Shown one piece after another: positions 7,963 through 16,231 of a DNA stretch of 64,000 nucleotides. The position numbers and the translations under genes are program-made. Below the pieces are notes generated by a model. It had not been told where the DNA came from. It was given only the letters and a program-made list of their open reading frames with translations, and made no database searches. Location: the NCBI RefSeq assembly GCF_023639785.1, contig NZ_CP098325.1:2914001-2978000 (forward strand). The letters are read 5' to 3'. Each line of letters begins with the position of its first letter. The first letter of the stretch is position 1. This DNA is from Leclercia adecarboxylata. GTDB taxonomy: Bacteria; Pseudomonadota; Gammaproteobacteria; Enterobacterales; Enterobacteriaceae.

Positions 7963-9384
7963 ATGACCGAGAAACTCTCCGGCAAAGCGGCAAGCGGGAT
8001 CTCCCCCGCTGCGCTGTTAGTGGCTGGCGCATTCTTTATGGAGTTCCTGGACGGCACGGTGATCGCCACGGCGCTGCCCGATATGGCAAAGAGCTTTGGC
8101 GTGCAGGCGGTGGATCTCAACATCGGGATCAGCGCCTATCTCATCACGCTCGCGGTACTGATTCCGGCCAGCGGCTGGATCGCCGATCGCTTCGGCGCCC
8201 GCAAGGTCTTTACCCTCGCCCTGGCCATCTTCACCCTTGCCTCGGTGCTGTGCGGTCTCGCCACCAGCGTCGACCAGTTTGTCGCCATGCGCGTGCTGCA
8301 GGGGATGGGCGGCGCACTGATGGTGCCGGTAGGTCGCCTTGCCGTGCTGCGCACCACGCCAAAACATCTGTTGATTACCGCCATCGCCACCCTCACCTGG
8401 CCCGCACTGGTGGCCCCCATCATCGGCCCGCCGCTGGGTGGGTTTATTACCAGCTACGCCAGCTGGCGCTGGATCTTCTTTATTAACGTTCCCCTGGGGC
8501 TGATAGCTATCGCGCTGGCGCTGCGCATCATCCCGGATATCTGTGAAGAGACCCGCCGCCCGTTCGATACGCCTGGCTTTATCGCCACCTCGGTGGCGAT
8601 GGTGAGCCTGGTCTATGCCATGGAGATGATGGGGGCGGAGCAGGTGAACACGGATGTGACCCTTGCGCTGCTGGCGACTGGCGTGGTGACGATGATCTAT
8701 GCCCTGCGCCATTTCCGACGCGCCGAATGGCCGATGATCCGCCTCGATGCCCTTCAGGTGCCCACCTTTCGCGTGACGATGTTTGGTGGCTCGCTGTTTC
8801 GCGCCTCCATCAGCGCCGTGCCCTTTTTGCTGCCGCTGCTCTTTCAGGTGGGATTCGGGATGGACGCGTTCCACTCGGGTTTACTGGTGCTGGCGGTGTT
8901 CGTCGGCAACCTGACCATAAAACCTGCGACCACGCCGCTGCTGCGCGGGCTGGGGTTCAAAAAGCTGCTGCTGATTAACGGCGCGCTGAACGTGCTGGCC
9001 CTGCTGGCCTGCGCCTTCCTGACGCCGCAAACCCCGGTGTGGGTCATCATGCTGATCCTTTATCTCGGGGGCGTTTTCCGTTCTATCCAGTTTACCGCCA
9101 TCAGCACCCTCGCCTTTGCCGACGTGCCTTCGCCGCAGATGAGCTATGCCAACACGCTGTTCTCCACCGCGACGCAGCTGGCGGTTGGGCTGGGGATTAC
9201 GCTCGGTGCCATCGGGATCCGTATCGGCGAACTGATCAGCGGGTGGCTGGGAATGGAATCGCTGCCGGGGATCAGTTTCCGGCTGGCGTTTGTGGCCATT
9301 GCGCTGGTGTGTCTGCTGGGGATGGTGGATACGCTGCGGCTGGTGAAGGATGCCGGCAGCGCGGTATCCAGAAAACAGGCATAA
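7963..9384 (+). CDS. DHA2-family MFS efflux transporter (HsrA/MdtD-like)
   Basis: A 473-residue integral membrane protein with about 14 predicted helices. The DHA2 motif LDGTVIATALPDMA lies near residue 30, motif A (GWIADRFGARKVF) near 68 and a motif C-like APIIGPPLGGFI near 150. Length and motifs resemble HsrA (YieO) and MdtD. The family exports drugs or metabolites by proton antiport; the substrate here is unknown. The start ATG follows AGAGGAAAA. It is divergent from azuC, monocistronic and followed by a strong terminator. Confidence 0.88.
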   Translation: MTEKLSGKAASGISPAALLVAGAFFMEFLDGTVIATALPDMAKSFGVQAVDLNIGISAYLITLAVLIPASGWIADRFGARKVFTLALAIFTLASVLCGLATSVDQFVAMRVLQGMGGALMVPVGRLAVLRTTPKHLLITAIATLTWPALVAPIIGPPLGGFITSYASWRWIFFINVPLGLIAIALALRIIPDICEETRRPFDTPGFIATSVAMVSLVYAMEMMGAEQVNTDVTLALLATGVVTMIYALRHFRRAEWPMIRLDALQVPTFRVTMFGGSLFRASISAVPFLLPLLFQVGFGMDAFHSGLLVLAVFVGNLTIKPATTPLLRGLGFKKLLLINGALNVLALLACAFLTPQTPVWVIMLILYLGGVFRSIQFTAISTLAFADVPSPQMSYANTLFSTATQLAVGLGITLGAIGIRIGELISGWLGMESLPGISFRLAFVAIALVCLLGMVDTLRLVKDAGSAVSRKQA

Positions 9385-9411
9385 AAAAAGCCAGCGCAAG
9401 CTGGCTTTTTA
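9382..9411 (+). terminator. Terminator between MFS gene and RpiB-like gene
   Basis: AAAAAAAGCCAGC, loop GCAA, GCTGGCTTTTT. It overlaps the MFS stop codon and lies 15 bases before the end of the convergent gene, so it probably serves both. Confidence 0.88.
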
Positions 9412-9425
9412 CTGGCTCTGGCAAC

Positions 9426-10064
9426 TTAGCCGATAATGCCGCGAACAAAGGCTTCAATCTCTTTGTCCTGGCAGTTCTCGAAGAAGCACTGCTGGAAGCG
9501 CTGACCGGTTACTGCGGTTTTGACCAGCTCAGGATCGATAGCGCGCAGGGTGTCGAGATAGTTCTCTTTCACGACAGCCGCTTTCACCTGGTTCAGGATG
9601 CCCGCGTTACGCACCTGAGGCTCTTTACGCTCTGGCGGATACCCTTCGCCTTTGCGGCCGGTAAAGGCTTTTTCAAAGATAAAGCGCACGTTCAGCTCTG
9701 CGCCCCAGCCGAAGCCTTTAGCAAATGGCAGGGAGAGCGCGTTACCGTTGTTGATCTGCGCAAACAGGAAGGCGTCAGCCGGATCGATGCAGTAACCACA
9801 CACCACGCCCGGATGGATGTTCAGGGACATCAGCGCGCCCTGGCCGGTACCGCAGCCGGTCACCACGAAATCAACTGCTTTTGAATTCAGCAGGATGCTC
9901 GCCATGATCCCCAGGTGGATATAGGTCAGGTGGTGATCGTTTTCGTCGCTCATCCCAACGTTATAAACAGGGAAACCTTTCTCATCAGCAACGGCGTTCA
10001 ATTCCTTGAGGATGATGGCGTTTTTTGGCGCCTGGCTGTTTTCCATCATCAGTGCAATTTTCAT
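9426..10064 (-). CDS. RpiB/LacA/LacB-family sugar-phosphate isomerase
   Basis: A 212-residue cytosolic protein. The first 160 residues follow the RpiB fold, with catalytic Cys71 in VVTGCGTGQGALMSLN, and a C-terminal extension makes it longer than RpiB (149). The family interconverts aldose and ketose phosphates through an enediol. Long members like this act on various tetrose, pentose or hexose phosphates, so substrate is open. No sugar kinase or transporter adjoins it. The start at 10062-10064 follows AGGAGACGAAGA. Confidence 0.85.
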   Translation of the reverse strand: MKIALMMENSQAPKNAIILKELNAVADEKGFPVYNVGMSDENDHHLTYIHLGIMASILLNSKAVDFVVTGCGTGQGALMSLNIHPGVVCGYCIDPADAFLFAQINNGNALSLPFAKGFGWGAELNVRFIFEKAFTGRKGEGYPPERKEPQVRNAGILNQVKAAVVKENYLDTLRAIDPELVKTAVTGQRFQQCFFENCQDKEIEAFVRGIIG

Positions 10065-10359
10065 TCTTCGTCTCCTGAATGCGATGCGGGGCACCCCGCT
10101 GTGAATAGCTTACCTGTTAAACCTTACTACTAAGCAAACACACTTTCAAATTAAGTGAAAAATAGTTTCAAAAAACAAAGATGCGCTCACAATTTTATGA
10201 TCGAAAGGGTTTTTACCGCCGACTCATAAGCAAGTGACATATCATTGAAGGAGAGGGATGCTCGTGGCAAAGAGAAGGGACAGAACAGGCGGTTATTCCA
10301 GGCATTGCGCTACGCGTATGGCGCTAGTATAGGTTATTTCAACGCATTCAGAGTGTTCT
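10065..10359. other. Divergent intergenic region, rpiB-like / yecR
   Basis: This 295-base interval is A+T-rich near the isomerase gene. It must contain both promoters, but I found no clear -35/-10 pair and no complete FlhDC box. A FlhDC-like half-site TTATTTCAACGC (10334-10345) lies too close to yecR to be trusted. Confidence 0.35.
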
Positions 10360-10701
10360 ATGAAGAGATTATGCACGGTCGGACTGGTGCTGTTACTGGC
10401 CGGTTGCGGCATCACCCGCAAGGCTGAAGTCCGCAGCGTCGATGTCAACTCGGGGGTCGTCAGGCTCGATTATGGTCAGCCCCTGTTCCAGACCTCGTAT
10501 GATGATGCTTATGTCACAAGCGGCACCGCGACCCGCGAATGTCAGGCCATGGGATACAGCACGGCTCAGGCTTACGGTCAGCCGATCGAAACCTGTAGCG
10601 TGATCAGCGGCTCGCTGTGTCTGAATAAAACCGTGACTATCCAGTACCAGTGCCACGGCTATGCCCCCGCGCCTGCCGTCACCACGTCCGCTTATTATTA
10701 A
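10360..10701 (+). CDS. yecR: YecR-like lipoprotein
   Basis: A 113-residue lipoprotein. The signal peptide ends in the lipobox LAGC with lipidated Cys16, followed by a small domain with four further Cys (ECQAMGYS, ETCSVISG, LCLNKT, YQCHGY). It occupies the place of E. coli yecR, just upstream of ftnA, and shares its lipoprotein layout and Cys-rich C-terminus. E. coli yecR belongs to the flagellar regulon. The function is unknown. Confidence 0.75.
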   Translation: MKRLCTVGLVLLLAGCGITRKAEVRSVDVNSGVVRLDYGQPLFQTSYDDAYVTSGTATRECQAMGYSTAQAYGQPIETCSVISGSLCLNKTVTIQYQCHGYAPAPAVTTSAYY

Positions 10702-10706
10702 TTGGG

Positions 10707-10728
10707 TTGCCAGCGCTTATGCTGGCAA
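10707..10728 (+). terminator. Hairpin after yecR
   Basis: TTGCCAGC, loop GCTTAT, GCTGGCAA, five bases after the yecR stop, followed by TAATATTAT rather than a T-run. It is probably a weak terminator or mRNA 3' end. Confidence 0.55.
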
Positions 10729-10907
10729 TAATATTATAAACACGAAACAGAATAATTCTCATTAATAAATATAGAATAGCCGCAATGCGTTTTATTCCCA
10801 TTCGTATTTTGGTTATTCAAATATTTATTTTACTTTTTGCAAATAAATTAATAACAAATTATAGTGGCGCTCACGTTGACCTGTTAATAATAAAACGGAG
10901 CTACACC

Positions 10908-11405
10908 ATGCTTAAAACTGAAATGATCGACAAGCTCAATGAGCAAATGAATCTCGAGCTTTACTCCTCCCTGCTTTACCAACAGATGAGCGCCTGGTGT
11001 AGCTATCACAGTTTCGAAGGCGCGGCGGCATTTATGCGTCGTCACGCGCAGGAAGAGATGACCCACATGCAGCGTCTCTTTGATTATCTTACCGATACCG
11101 GCAGTCTGCCACGCATCAGTCAGGTGGCATCGCCGTTCGCAGAGTATGCGTCGCTGGACGAACTGTTCCGCGCCACCTACGAGCACGAACAGCTGATCAC
11201 CCGGAAAATTAATGAACTGGTTCATGCGGCCATGACCAGCCAGGATTATGGCACCTTTAATTTCCTGCAGTGGTATGTGGCAGAACAGCATGAAGAAGAG
11301 AAACTGTTTAAATCCGTTCTCGATAAATTGTCGCTGGCCGGTCAGTCGGGTGAAGGGCTGTACTTTATTGATAAAGAGCTGTCGACGCTCGACGGGCAAA
11401 ATTAA
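10908..11405 (+). CDS. ftnA: Ferritin FtnA
   Basis: The main iron-storage ferritin, 165 residues, nearly identical to E. coli FtnA. It has the ferroxidase ligands Glu17, Glu50 and His53 ([15 protein letters not shown]) and the C-terminal [14 protein letters not shown]. The 24-mer shell oxidises and stores iron in the cytosol. The start is ATG 10908, ten bases after CGGAG; the frame is open upstream to 10785, but that part is A+T-rich promoter sequence. Unlike FtnB it keeps a full ferroxidase centre. Confidence 0.97.
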   Translation: MLKTEMIDKLNEQMNLELYSSLLYQQMSAWCSYHSFEGAAAFMRRHAQEEMTHMQRLFDYLTDTGSLPRISQVASPFAEYASLDELFRATYEHEQLITRKINELVHAAMTSQDYGTFNFLQWYVAEQHEEEKLFKSVLDKLSLAGQSGEGLYFIDKELSTLDGQN

Positions 11406-11412
11406 TATTCGT

Positions 11413-11440
11413 GCGGCGCCTTCAGGCGCCGCGTTATTAT
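11413..11440 (+). terminator. ftnA terminator
   Basis: GCGGCGCC, loop TTCA, GGCGCCGC, then GTTATTATT, eight bases after the ftnA stop. The stem is strong and the T-tract interrupted. Confidence 0.75.
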
Positions 11441-11598
11441 TAATGGCGCAGTTTTATGTTGTATTAAACCAACCTCTCTCTACCCTCCCCGCCATCGCCG
11501 CCTCACTTTTTTGATTATTTATAAGAAACGTCGCTTATGAACCGGGTGAATAACCCCCTTTTATGGACATACGACCTGGGCTGGACTAAAGCTAAACT

Positions 11599-11639
11599 CG
11601 TAAAGTTAAATTTACAGAGGTTGTAACGCCGGTTTGACG
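11599..11639 (+). promoter_or_regulatory. Tandem TyrR boxes of tyrP
   Basis: CGTAAAGTTAAATTTACA (11599-11616) matches the TyrR box TGTAAA-N6-TTTACA except for its first base. TGTAACGCCGGTTTGACG (11622-11639) is a weaker copy. Their centres are 23 bases apart, the geometry of the strong and weak boxes at E. coli tyrP. Tyrosine repression and phenylalanine activation by TyrR are therefore expected. Confidence 0.75.
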
Positions 11640-11707
11640 AAGCTTCGCTTTTCCCTTACTCTGCGCCGCAGATTTTGTCGTCATGACGTCGGGTTTTAGA
11701 GGAAAAC

Positions 11708-12919
11708 GTGAAGAACAGAACGCTGGGTAGTATTTTTATCGTCGCCGGAACGACGATTGGCGCGGGGATGCTGGCGATGCCGCTGGCGGCGGCGGGCGTC
11801 GGCTTTGGCGTAACGCTGGTATTATTGGGCGTTCTGTGGGCGCTGATGTGTTACACCGCCCTGCTGCTGCTTGAGGTGTATCAGCACGTTCCCGCCGATA
11901 CCGGGCTGGGGACGCTTGCCGGGCGTTATCTGGGGCGGTTTGGTCAGTGGATCGCTGGCTTCAGCATGATGTTCCTGATGTATGCCCTCACCGCGGCCTA
12001 TATCAGCGGCGCCGGGGAGCTGATTGCCTCCAGCGTCAACGACTGGTTTAACGCCGATATCGCTCCCACCACCGGCGTGATCTTCTTCACCCTGATTGGC
12101 GGCGGCGTGGTCTGCGTCGGCACGTCGCTGGTGGATCTGTTCAACCGCTTCCTGTTCTCGGCAAAAATCATTTTCCTGGTCGTGATGCTGGCGCTGCTGG
12201 CGCCGCATATTCATAAGGTCAACTTACTGACGCTTCCCCTGGAGAAAGGGTTAGCGCTGTCGGCGATCCCGGTGATTTTTACCTCGTTTGGTTTTCACGG
12301 CAGTGTGCCGAGCATTGTCAGCTACATGAATGGTAACGTGCGTAAGCTGCGCTGGATCTTTATGACCGGCAGCGCCATTCCGCTGGTGGCCTACATCTTC
12401 TGGCAGCTGGTGACGCTCGGCAGCATCAACTCGTCGAGCTTTATGGGGATGCTGGCCAGCCATAGCGGGCTGAACGGCCTGCTGCAGGCGGTGCGCGAAG
12501 TGGTCGCATCCCCGCACGTTGAGCTGGCGGTGCATCTTTTTGCCGACCTCGCGCTGGCGACCTCCTTCCTCGGCGTGGCACTGGGTCTGTTTGATTATCT
12601 GGCAGACCTGTTCCAGCGCAGCCGTACGGTCAGCGGACGTATCCAGACCGGGGCGATCACCTTCCTGCCGCCGCTGGCCTTTGCGCTGTTCTATCCCCGG
12701 GGTTTTGTAATGGCGTTAGGTTATGCGGGGGTGGCACTGGCGGTACTGGCTCTGCTGTTGCCGTCGCTGCTGGTCTGGCAAAGCCGTAAACACCATCCTG
12801 AAGGCGATTACCGGGTGCCGGGGGGTAAGCCTGCGCTCTGTCTGGTCTTTGCCTGCGGGATCGCGATAATTCTCGTGCAGTTCGGCATTGCAGCCGGGCT
12901 GTTGCCAGAGGTGGGATAA
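11708..12919 (+). CDS. tyrP: Tyrosine-specific permease TyrP
   Basis: A 403-residue inner-membrane tyrosine/proton symporter of the HAAAP family with about 11 helices. The N-terminal signature [20 protein letters not shown] and the C-terminal [20 protein letters not shown] are identical or nearly so to E. coli TyrP. The start is GTG (11708), as in E. coli, six bases after AGAGG. Tandem TyrR boxes lie about 70-110 bases upstream. yecH, which separates ftnA and tyrP in E. coli, is absent. Confidence 0.96.
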   Translation: MKNRTLGSIFIVAGTTIGAGMLAMPLAAAGVGFGVTLVLLGVLWALMCYTALLLLEVYQHVPADTGLGTLAGRYLGRFGQWIAGFSMMFLMYALTAAYISGAGELIASSVNDWFNADIAPTTGVIFFTLIGGGVVCVGTSLVDLFNRFLFSAKIIFLVVMLALLAPHIHKVNLLTLPLEKGLALSAIPVIFTSFGFHGSVPSIVSYMNGNVRKLRWIFMTGSAIPLVAYIFWQLVTLGSINSSSFMGMLASHSGLNGLLQAVREVVASPHVELAVHLFADLALATSFLGVALGLFDYLADLFQRSRTVSGRIQTGAITFLPPLAFALFYPRGFVMALGYAGVALAVLALLLPSLLVWQSRKHHPEGDYRVPGGKPALCLVFACGIAIILVQFGIAAGLLPEVG

Positions 12920-12925
12920 ATAATC

Positions 12926-12951
12926 GCCGGGTGGCGCCACGCTTACCCGGC
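12926..12951 (+). repeat. REP-like palindrome after tyrP
   Basis: GCCGGGT, 12-base loop, ACCCGGC followed by CTGC. Sequence and shape resemble the enterobacterial REP palindrome. It lies between the convergent tyrP and yecA. Confidence 0.55.
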
Positions 12952-12997
12952 CTGCTATCCCCGCAGGCCCGCGCAAGCGAAGCGCCGCCGAGCGCTG

Positions 12998-13666
12998 TTA
13001 ATGCAGACAGCAGTTCTTGAATTTTTTGCCGCTGCCGCACGGACAAGGGTCGTTGCGCCCCACTTTTGTCCCGTTGATCACCGGCTGCTGAGCGACCGGC
13101 TCCTGCGGGTTGGCGCTCCAGTAGTTATACAGGCGAAGCGCCGCCGGGCGGATGTTATCGATGCTCGCCTGGAACTCCTCTTCCGTTAAGGTATCCAGAC
13201 GCTCAAAGTTCTCTTCCGAACCGTGCAGCGCAATCAGATTCAGATCGGCACGCAGGGATTCTGGCAGGGATGACCAGTCGGTCAGCGCCACGCCGCGCAT
13301 ATAGCCGAAGCACCACTCTTCCACCACGGTATAGGTTTGCCCCTCGACATCGTTCATGCCGAACATCGGTTCAAACTGATCCGGGTAGTCGCTCAGACGC
13401 TCGGCGATATCGTTCATGTGCTTGAAGCAGAGATCGATAAAGCGGTTCATCTCGCGCTCGTTCTTCCAGCGCGGAATGTTTTTCTCCCCACCCCATACCG
13501 CCACCAGCCAGCGGTCCGGCTCCACCACCACCGGGCCAGACAGTACCGCGGTCAGCATACCGTCGAGTTCTGAGACGTCCATAATGGACTCGTCGTCATG
13601 GCCGTAGGTCATCAGGGTCTCTTCCAGCCACTCCATTTCGGTTTCGTTTAACGGGCCTTCGCTCAT
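12998..13666 (-). CDS. yecA: UPF0149 / SEC-C motif protein YecA
   Basis: A 222-residue soluble protein with an N-terminal UPF0149 (YgfB/YecA) domain and a C-terminal zinc-binding SEC-C motif, [20 protein letters not shown], as at the SecA C-terminus. E. coli YecA binds ribosomes and interacts with SecB. The start ATG follows GCAGGAGAAG. It is convergent with tyrP. In E. coli the next features are the tRNA genes; here 14 kb of extra genes intervene. Confidence 0.95.
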   Translation of the reverse strand: MSEGPLNETEMEWLEETLMTYGHDDESIMDVSELDGMLTAVLSGPVVVEPDRWLVAVWGGEKNIPRWKNEREMNRFIDLCFKHMNDIAERLSDYPDQFEPMFGMNDVEGQTYTVVEEWCFGYMRGVALTDWSSLPESLRADLNLIALHGSEENFERLDTLTEEEFQASIDNIRPAALRLYNYWSANPQEPVAQQPVINGTKVGRNDPCPCGSGKKFKNCCLH

Positions 13667-14087
13667 GGTACTTCTCCTGCAGAATAGAATTGCGTGCAGG
13701 GTAACACAGAAACCGCGCCTCCCCTGCTAATTGCACGGGCTATGCTGGTGCAAAACGGCGCAAATCGTGACCGTTGCACAACTTATGGGCTTTGTTGTTA
13801 ATGAGATGTGATCCCCGCTGTAATTTCACTTCGTGGCGCCGGGGGGCTTAAAACGGCGCTCTATACTGAAAATTGTCTAAACATGGCAATACGCTGCCCG
13901 TTCTGGCAACCATTTTGCTTAACATTGTTCTGTCGGGGAGATGCGTCAGACAACCTCGCCTGTTTCTGCAGTTTGTCGTCCGTTTAGTGCAGTCCATTTA
14001 GTGCAATGCGTTTTGGATTGGGTACGCCTCAGGGCGTACGACTACACAGGGTTCGTGCAAAAAATCACTCAGAAAAGGTACATAATA
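13667..14087. other. Control region of the second Liv operon
   Basis: A 420-base non-coding interval. It contains a sigma-54-like promoter (listed separately), a possible sigma-70 -10 TATACT (13862-13867) without a matching -35, and a TTGCAC/GTGCAA inverted pair (13731-13753) whose 11-base spacing is too long for an NtrC site. The last 150 bases before the start codon would form a long leader. Confidence 0.45.
13904..13919 (+). promoter_or_regulatory. Sigma-54-like -24/-12 promoter
   Basis: TGGCAACCATTTTGCT has the invariant GG and GC dinucleotides with exactly ten bases between them and the TTGC -12 element. It differs from TGGCAC-N5-TTGCT at one listed position. Transcription would start near 13930, about 158 bases before the binding-protein gene. 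This fits nitrogen-responsive control of an amino-acid importer, but no enhancer with proper spacing was found. Confidence 0.5.
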
Positions 14088-15209
14088 ATGTCGCTGAAAT
14101 TCATCAGAAGTCCTCTTTCTCTTGTCATGGCAGGCTGCCTGGTCACGGCGTTTTCCGCCCAGGCTGATATTGTGATCGGTGTGGCGGGTCCCTTTACCGG
14201 GCCGAATGCAACGTACGGGGATCAGTACTGGCACGGCGCAACCCAGGCTGCGGAAGACATTAACGCCGCAGGCGGCATTAATGGCGAGAAGATCAAACTG
14301 GTGCAGGGCGATGACGCCTGTGAACCGAAACAGGCCGTCTCGGTCGCCAACCGTCTGGTAGACCAGGATAAAGTCAAAGCCGTGGTCGGCCACTTCTGCT
14401 CCTCCTCCACCATGCCAGCCTCTGAGGTCTATAACGACGCGGGCGTGCTGGCCATCACCCCCGGCTCCACTAACCCGCAGATCACCGAGCGGGGCATGAG
14501 CGACATGTTCCGCATGTGCGGGCGCGACGACCAGCAGGGACAGGTCGCCAGCGATTTCATTATTGATAAGCTAAAAGCCAAACGGGTGGCGATCATCCAC
14601 GACAAAGATACCTACGGTCAGGGTCTGGCGGATGCCACCAAAGCGGCGCTGGCGAAACGCGGCGTTAAGGACGTGATGTACGAAGGGCTGTCCCGCGGTG
14701 AAAAAGACTTTAACGCCCTGGTGACCAAAATTGGTGCCCAGAAGCCGGACGTGGTCTTCTTCGGCGGCTGTCATCCGGAAGCGGGTCCGCTGGTGCGTCA
14801 GATGCGTGAGCAGGGCGTGCAGGCGAAATTCTTCTCCGGGGACTGCATCGTCAACGAAGAGATGGTCACTGCCGCCGGCGGCGCGCAGTACACCAATGGC
14901 ATCTATATGACCTTCGGCAAAGATCCGCGTCTGATCCCGGAAGGCAAAGCGGTGATCGAGAAGTTCCGCGCCAGCAAGTTCGAGCCGGAAGGCTACACCC
15001 TCTACGCCTACGCCTCTGTACAGGCCATTGCAGCGGCCTTTAAAGCCGCAGGCGGTGCCGATCCGGCCAAAGCCAGCGAATGGCTGAAGGCCAATTCGGT
15101 GGATACCGTAATGGGCAAAAAATCCTGGGACAGCAAAGGCGACCTGAAAGTCTCCGACTACGTGGTGTATCAGTGGGACGACAAAGGCAAATATAAGGAA
15201 GTGCAGTAA
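14088..15209 (+). CDS. Branched-chain amino-acid-type substrate-binding protein (LivJ/LivK family)
   Basis: A periplasmic binding protein of 373 residues with a signal peptide ending AFSAQA (residue 26). The mature part begins DIVIGVAGPFTGPNATYGDQ, then EDINAAGGINGEKIKLV, typical of LIV-binding proteins. The family disulfide pair (DDACEPKQ, GHFCSSS) is present. The start at 14088 has AAAAGG nine bases upstream. It heads a complete ABC operon. Leucine, isoleucine or valine is probable, but family members also bind other amino acids, amides or urea derivatives. Confidence 0.92.
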   Translation: MSLKFIRSPLSLVMAGCLVTAFSAQADIVIGVAGPFTGPNATYGDQYWHGATQAAEDINAAGGINGEKIKLVQGDDACEPKQAVSVANRLVDQDKVKAVVGHFCSSSTMPASEVYNDAGVLAITPGSTNPQITERGMSDMFRMCGRDDQQGQVASDFIIDKLKAKRVAIIHDKDTYGQGLADATKAALAKRGVKDVMYEGLSRGEKDFNALVTKIGAQKPDVVFFGGCHPEAGPLVRQMREQGVQAKFFSGDCIVNEEMVTAAGGAQYTNGIYMTFGKDPRLIPEGKAVIEKFRASKFEPEGYTLYAYASVQAIAAAFKAAGGADPAKASEWLKANSVDTVMGKKSWDSKGDLKVSDYVVYQWDDKGKYKEVQ

Positions 15210-15303
15210 CCGGACGGAATCACGCTCAACGTCGGTATGGCGACATACCGACGCACTATAACCAACGGGCCGCCTCCCCCGCGGCCTGAAACACGAGCGC
15301 GCG

Positions 15304-16221
15304 ATGATGGAAACTTTCTTTCTGCAGCAGTTAATCAATGGCTTAACGCTGGGCTCCGTCTACGGATTGATAGCCATCGGCTACACCATGGTATACGGCA
15401 TTATTGGCATGATTAATTTCGCCCACGGCGAAGTCTATATGATCTCCGCCTACCTCTGCGCTATCGGCCTGGCGCTCCTCTCCTTCTTCGGGCTGGAATC
15501 TTTCCCGCTGCTGATCCTCGGCACGCTGGTCTTTACCATCGTGGTGACGGGGGTGTACGGCTGGACCATCGAGCGCATCGCCTATAAACCGCTGCGTAAC
15601 TCCACGCGTCTGGCCCCGCTGATCTCCGCCATCGGCATGTCGCTGATCCTGCAAAACTACGCCCAGTTAAGCCAGGGGCCGCGCCAGCAAGGGGTGCCCA
15701 CCATGCTGGACGGCGTGCTGCGCTTTCACATTGGCGAGGGCTTTGTGCAGATCACCTACACCAAAGTCTTCATCCTGATCGCCTCCTTCACCGGCATGCT
15801 GGTGCTCACCTGGATAATCAGTAACACCCGTTTAGGGCGGATGTGTCGCGCGGTGCAGCAGGACCGCAAGATGGCGTCGATCCTGGGCATCAACACCGAC
15901 CGGATCATCTCCCTGGTGTTCGTGATTGGCGCGGCGATGGCCGGACTGGCGGGGGTGCTGATCACCATGAACTACGGCACCTTTGACTTTTACGCCGGGT
16001 TTATCATCGGGATTAAGGCCTTTACCGCCGCCGTGCTCGGGGGGATCGGCTCCCTGCCCGGCGCCATGTTAGGGGGGCTTATCCTCGGGATTGCCGAGGC
16101 GCAGTTTTCGGGCATGGTGAACTCCGATTATAAAGATGTGTTCTCCTTTGGATTGCTGGTAGTGATCCTTATTTTCCGTCCTCAGGGACTGCTTGGCCGC
16201 CCTGTGGTGGCCAAAGTATGA
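15304..16221 (+). CDS. Branched-chain amino-acid ABC permease, LivH family
   Basis: A 305-residue inner-membrane permease. LivH hallmarks are LQQLINGLTLGSVYGLIAIGYTMVYGIIGM at the N-terminus (split by position 20), INFAHGEVYM and AFTAAVLGGIGSLPGAMLGG near 240. Close in sequence and length to E. coli LivH (308). Two tandem ATG codons open the frame (15304, 15307) and the ribosome site is poor (GAG). It lies 94 bases after the binding-protein gene, so expression of the membrane part may be lower. Confidence 0.93.
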   Translation: MMETFFLQQLINGLTLGSVYGLIAIGYTMVYGIIGMINFAHGEVYMISAYLCAIGLALLSFFGLESFPLLILGTLVFTIVVTGVYGWTIERIAYKPLRNSTRLAPLISAIGMSLILQNYAQLSQGPRQQGVPTMLDGVLRFHIGEGFVQITYTKVFILIASFTGMLVLTWIISNTRLGRMCRAVQQDRKMASILGINTDRIISLVFVIGAAMAGLAGVLITMNYGTFDFYAGFIIGIKAFTAAVLGGIGSLPGAMLGGLILGIAEAQFSGMVNSDYKDVFSFGLLVVILIFRPQGLLGRPVVAKV

Positions 16222-16231
16222 GGGAAGCAAA

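Noticed and set aside
8017..8874. A 285-codon frame opposite the MFS gene
   Set aside because: Antisense shadow of a G+C-rich membrane-protein gene; composition (His, Gln, Arg, Gly) is typical of reverse frames.
10318..10346. A FlhDC box at yecR
   Set aside because: Only one half-site is visible and it lies 14 bases from the start codon, too close to serve as an activator site.
10785..10907. An N-terminal extension of ftnA by 41 codons
   Set aside because: The stretch is A+T-rich promoter sequence. The ferritin family start and a good ribosome site are at 10908.
13731..13753. An NtrC enhancer (TTGCAC...GTGCAA) before the Liv operon
   Set aside because: The half-sites are 11 bases apart, against about seven between GCAC and GTGC in true NtrC sites.
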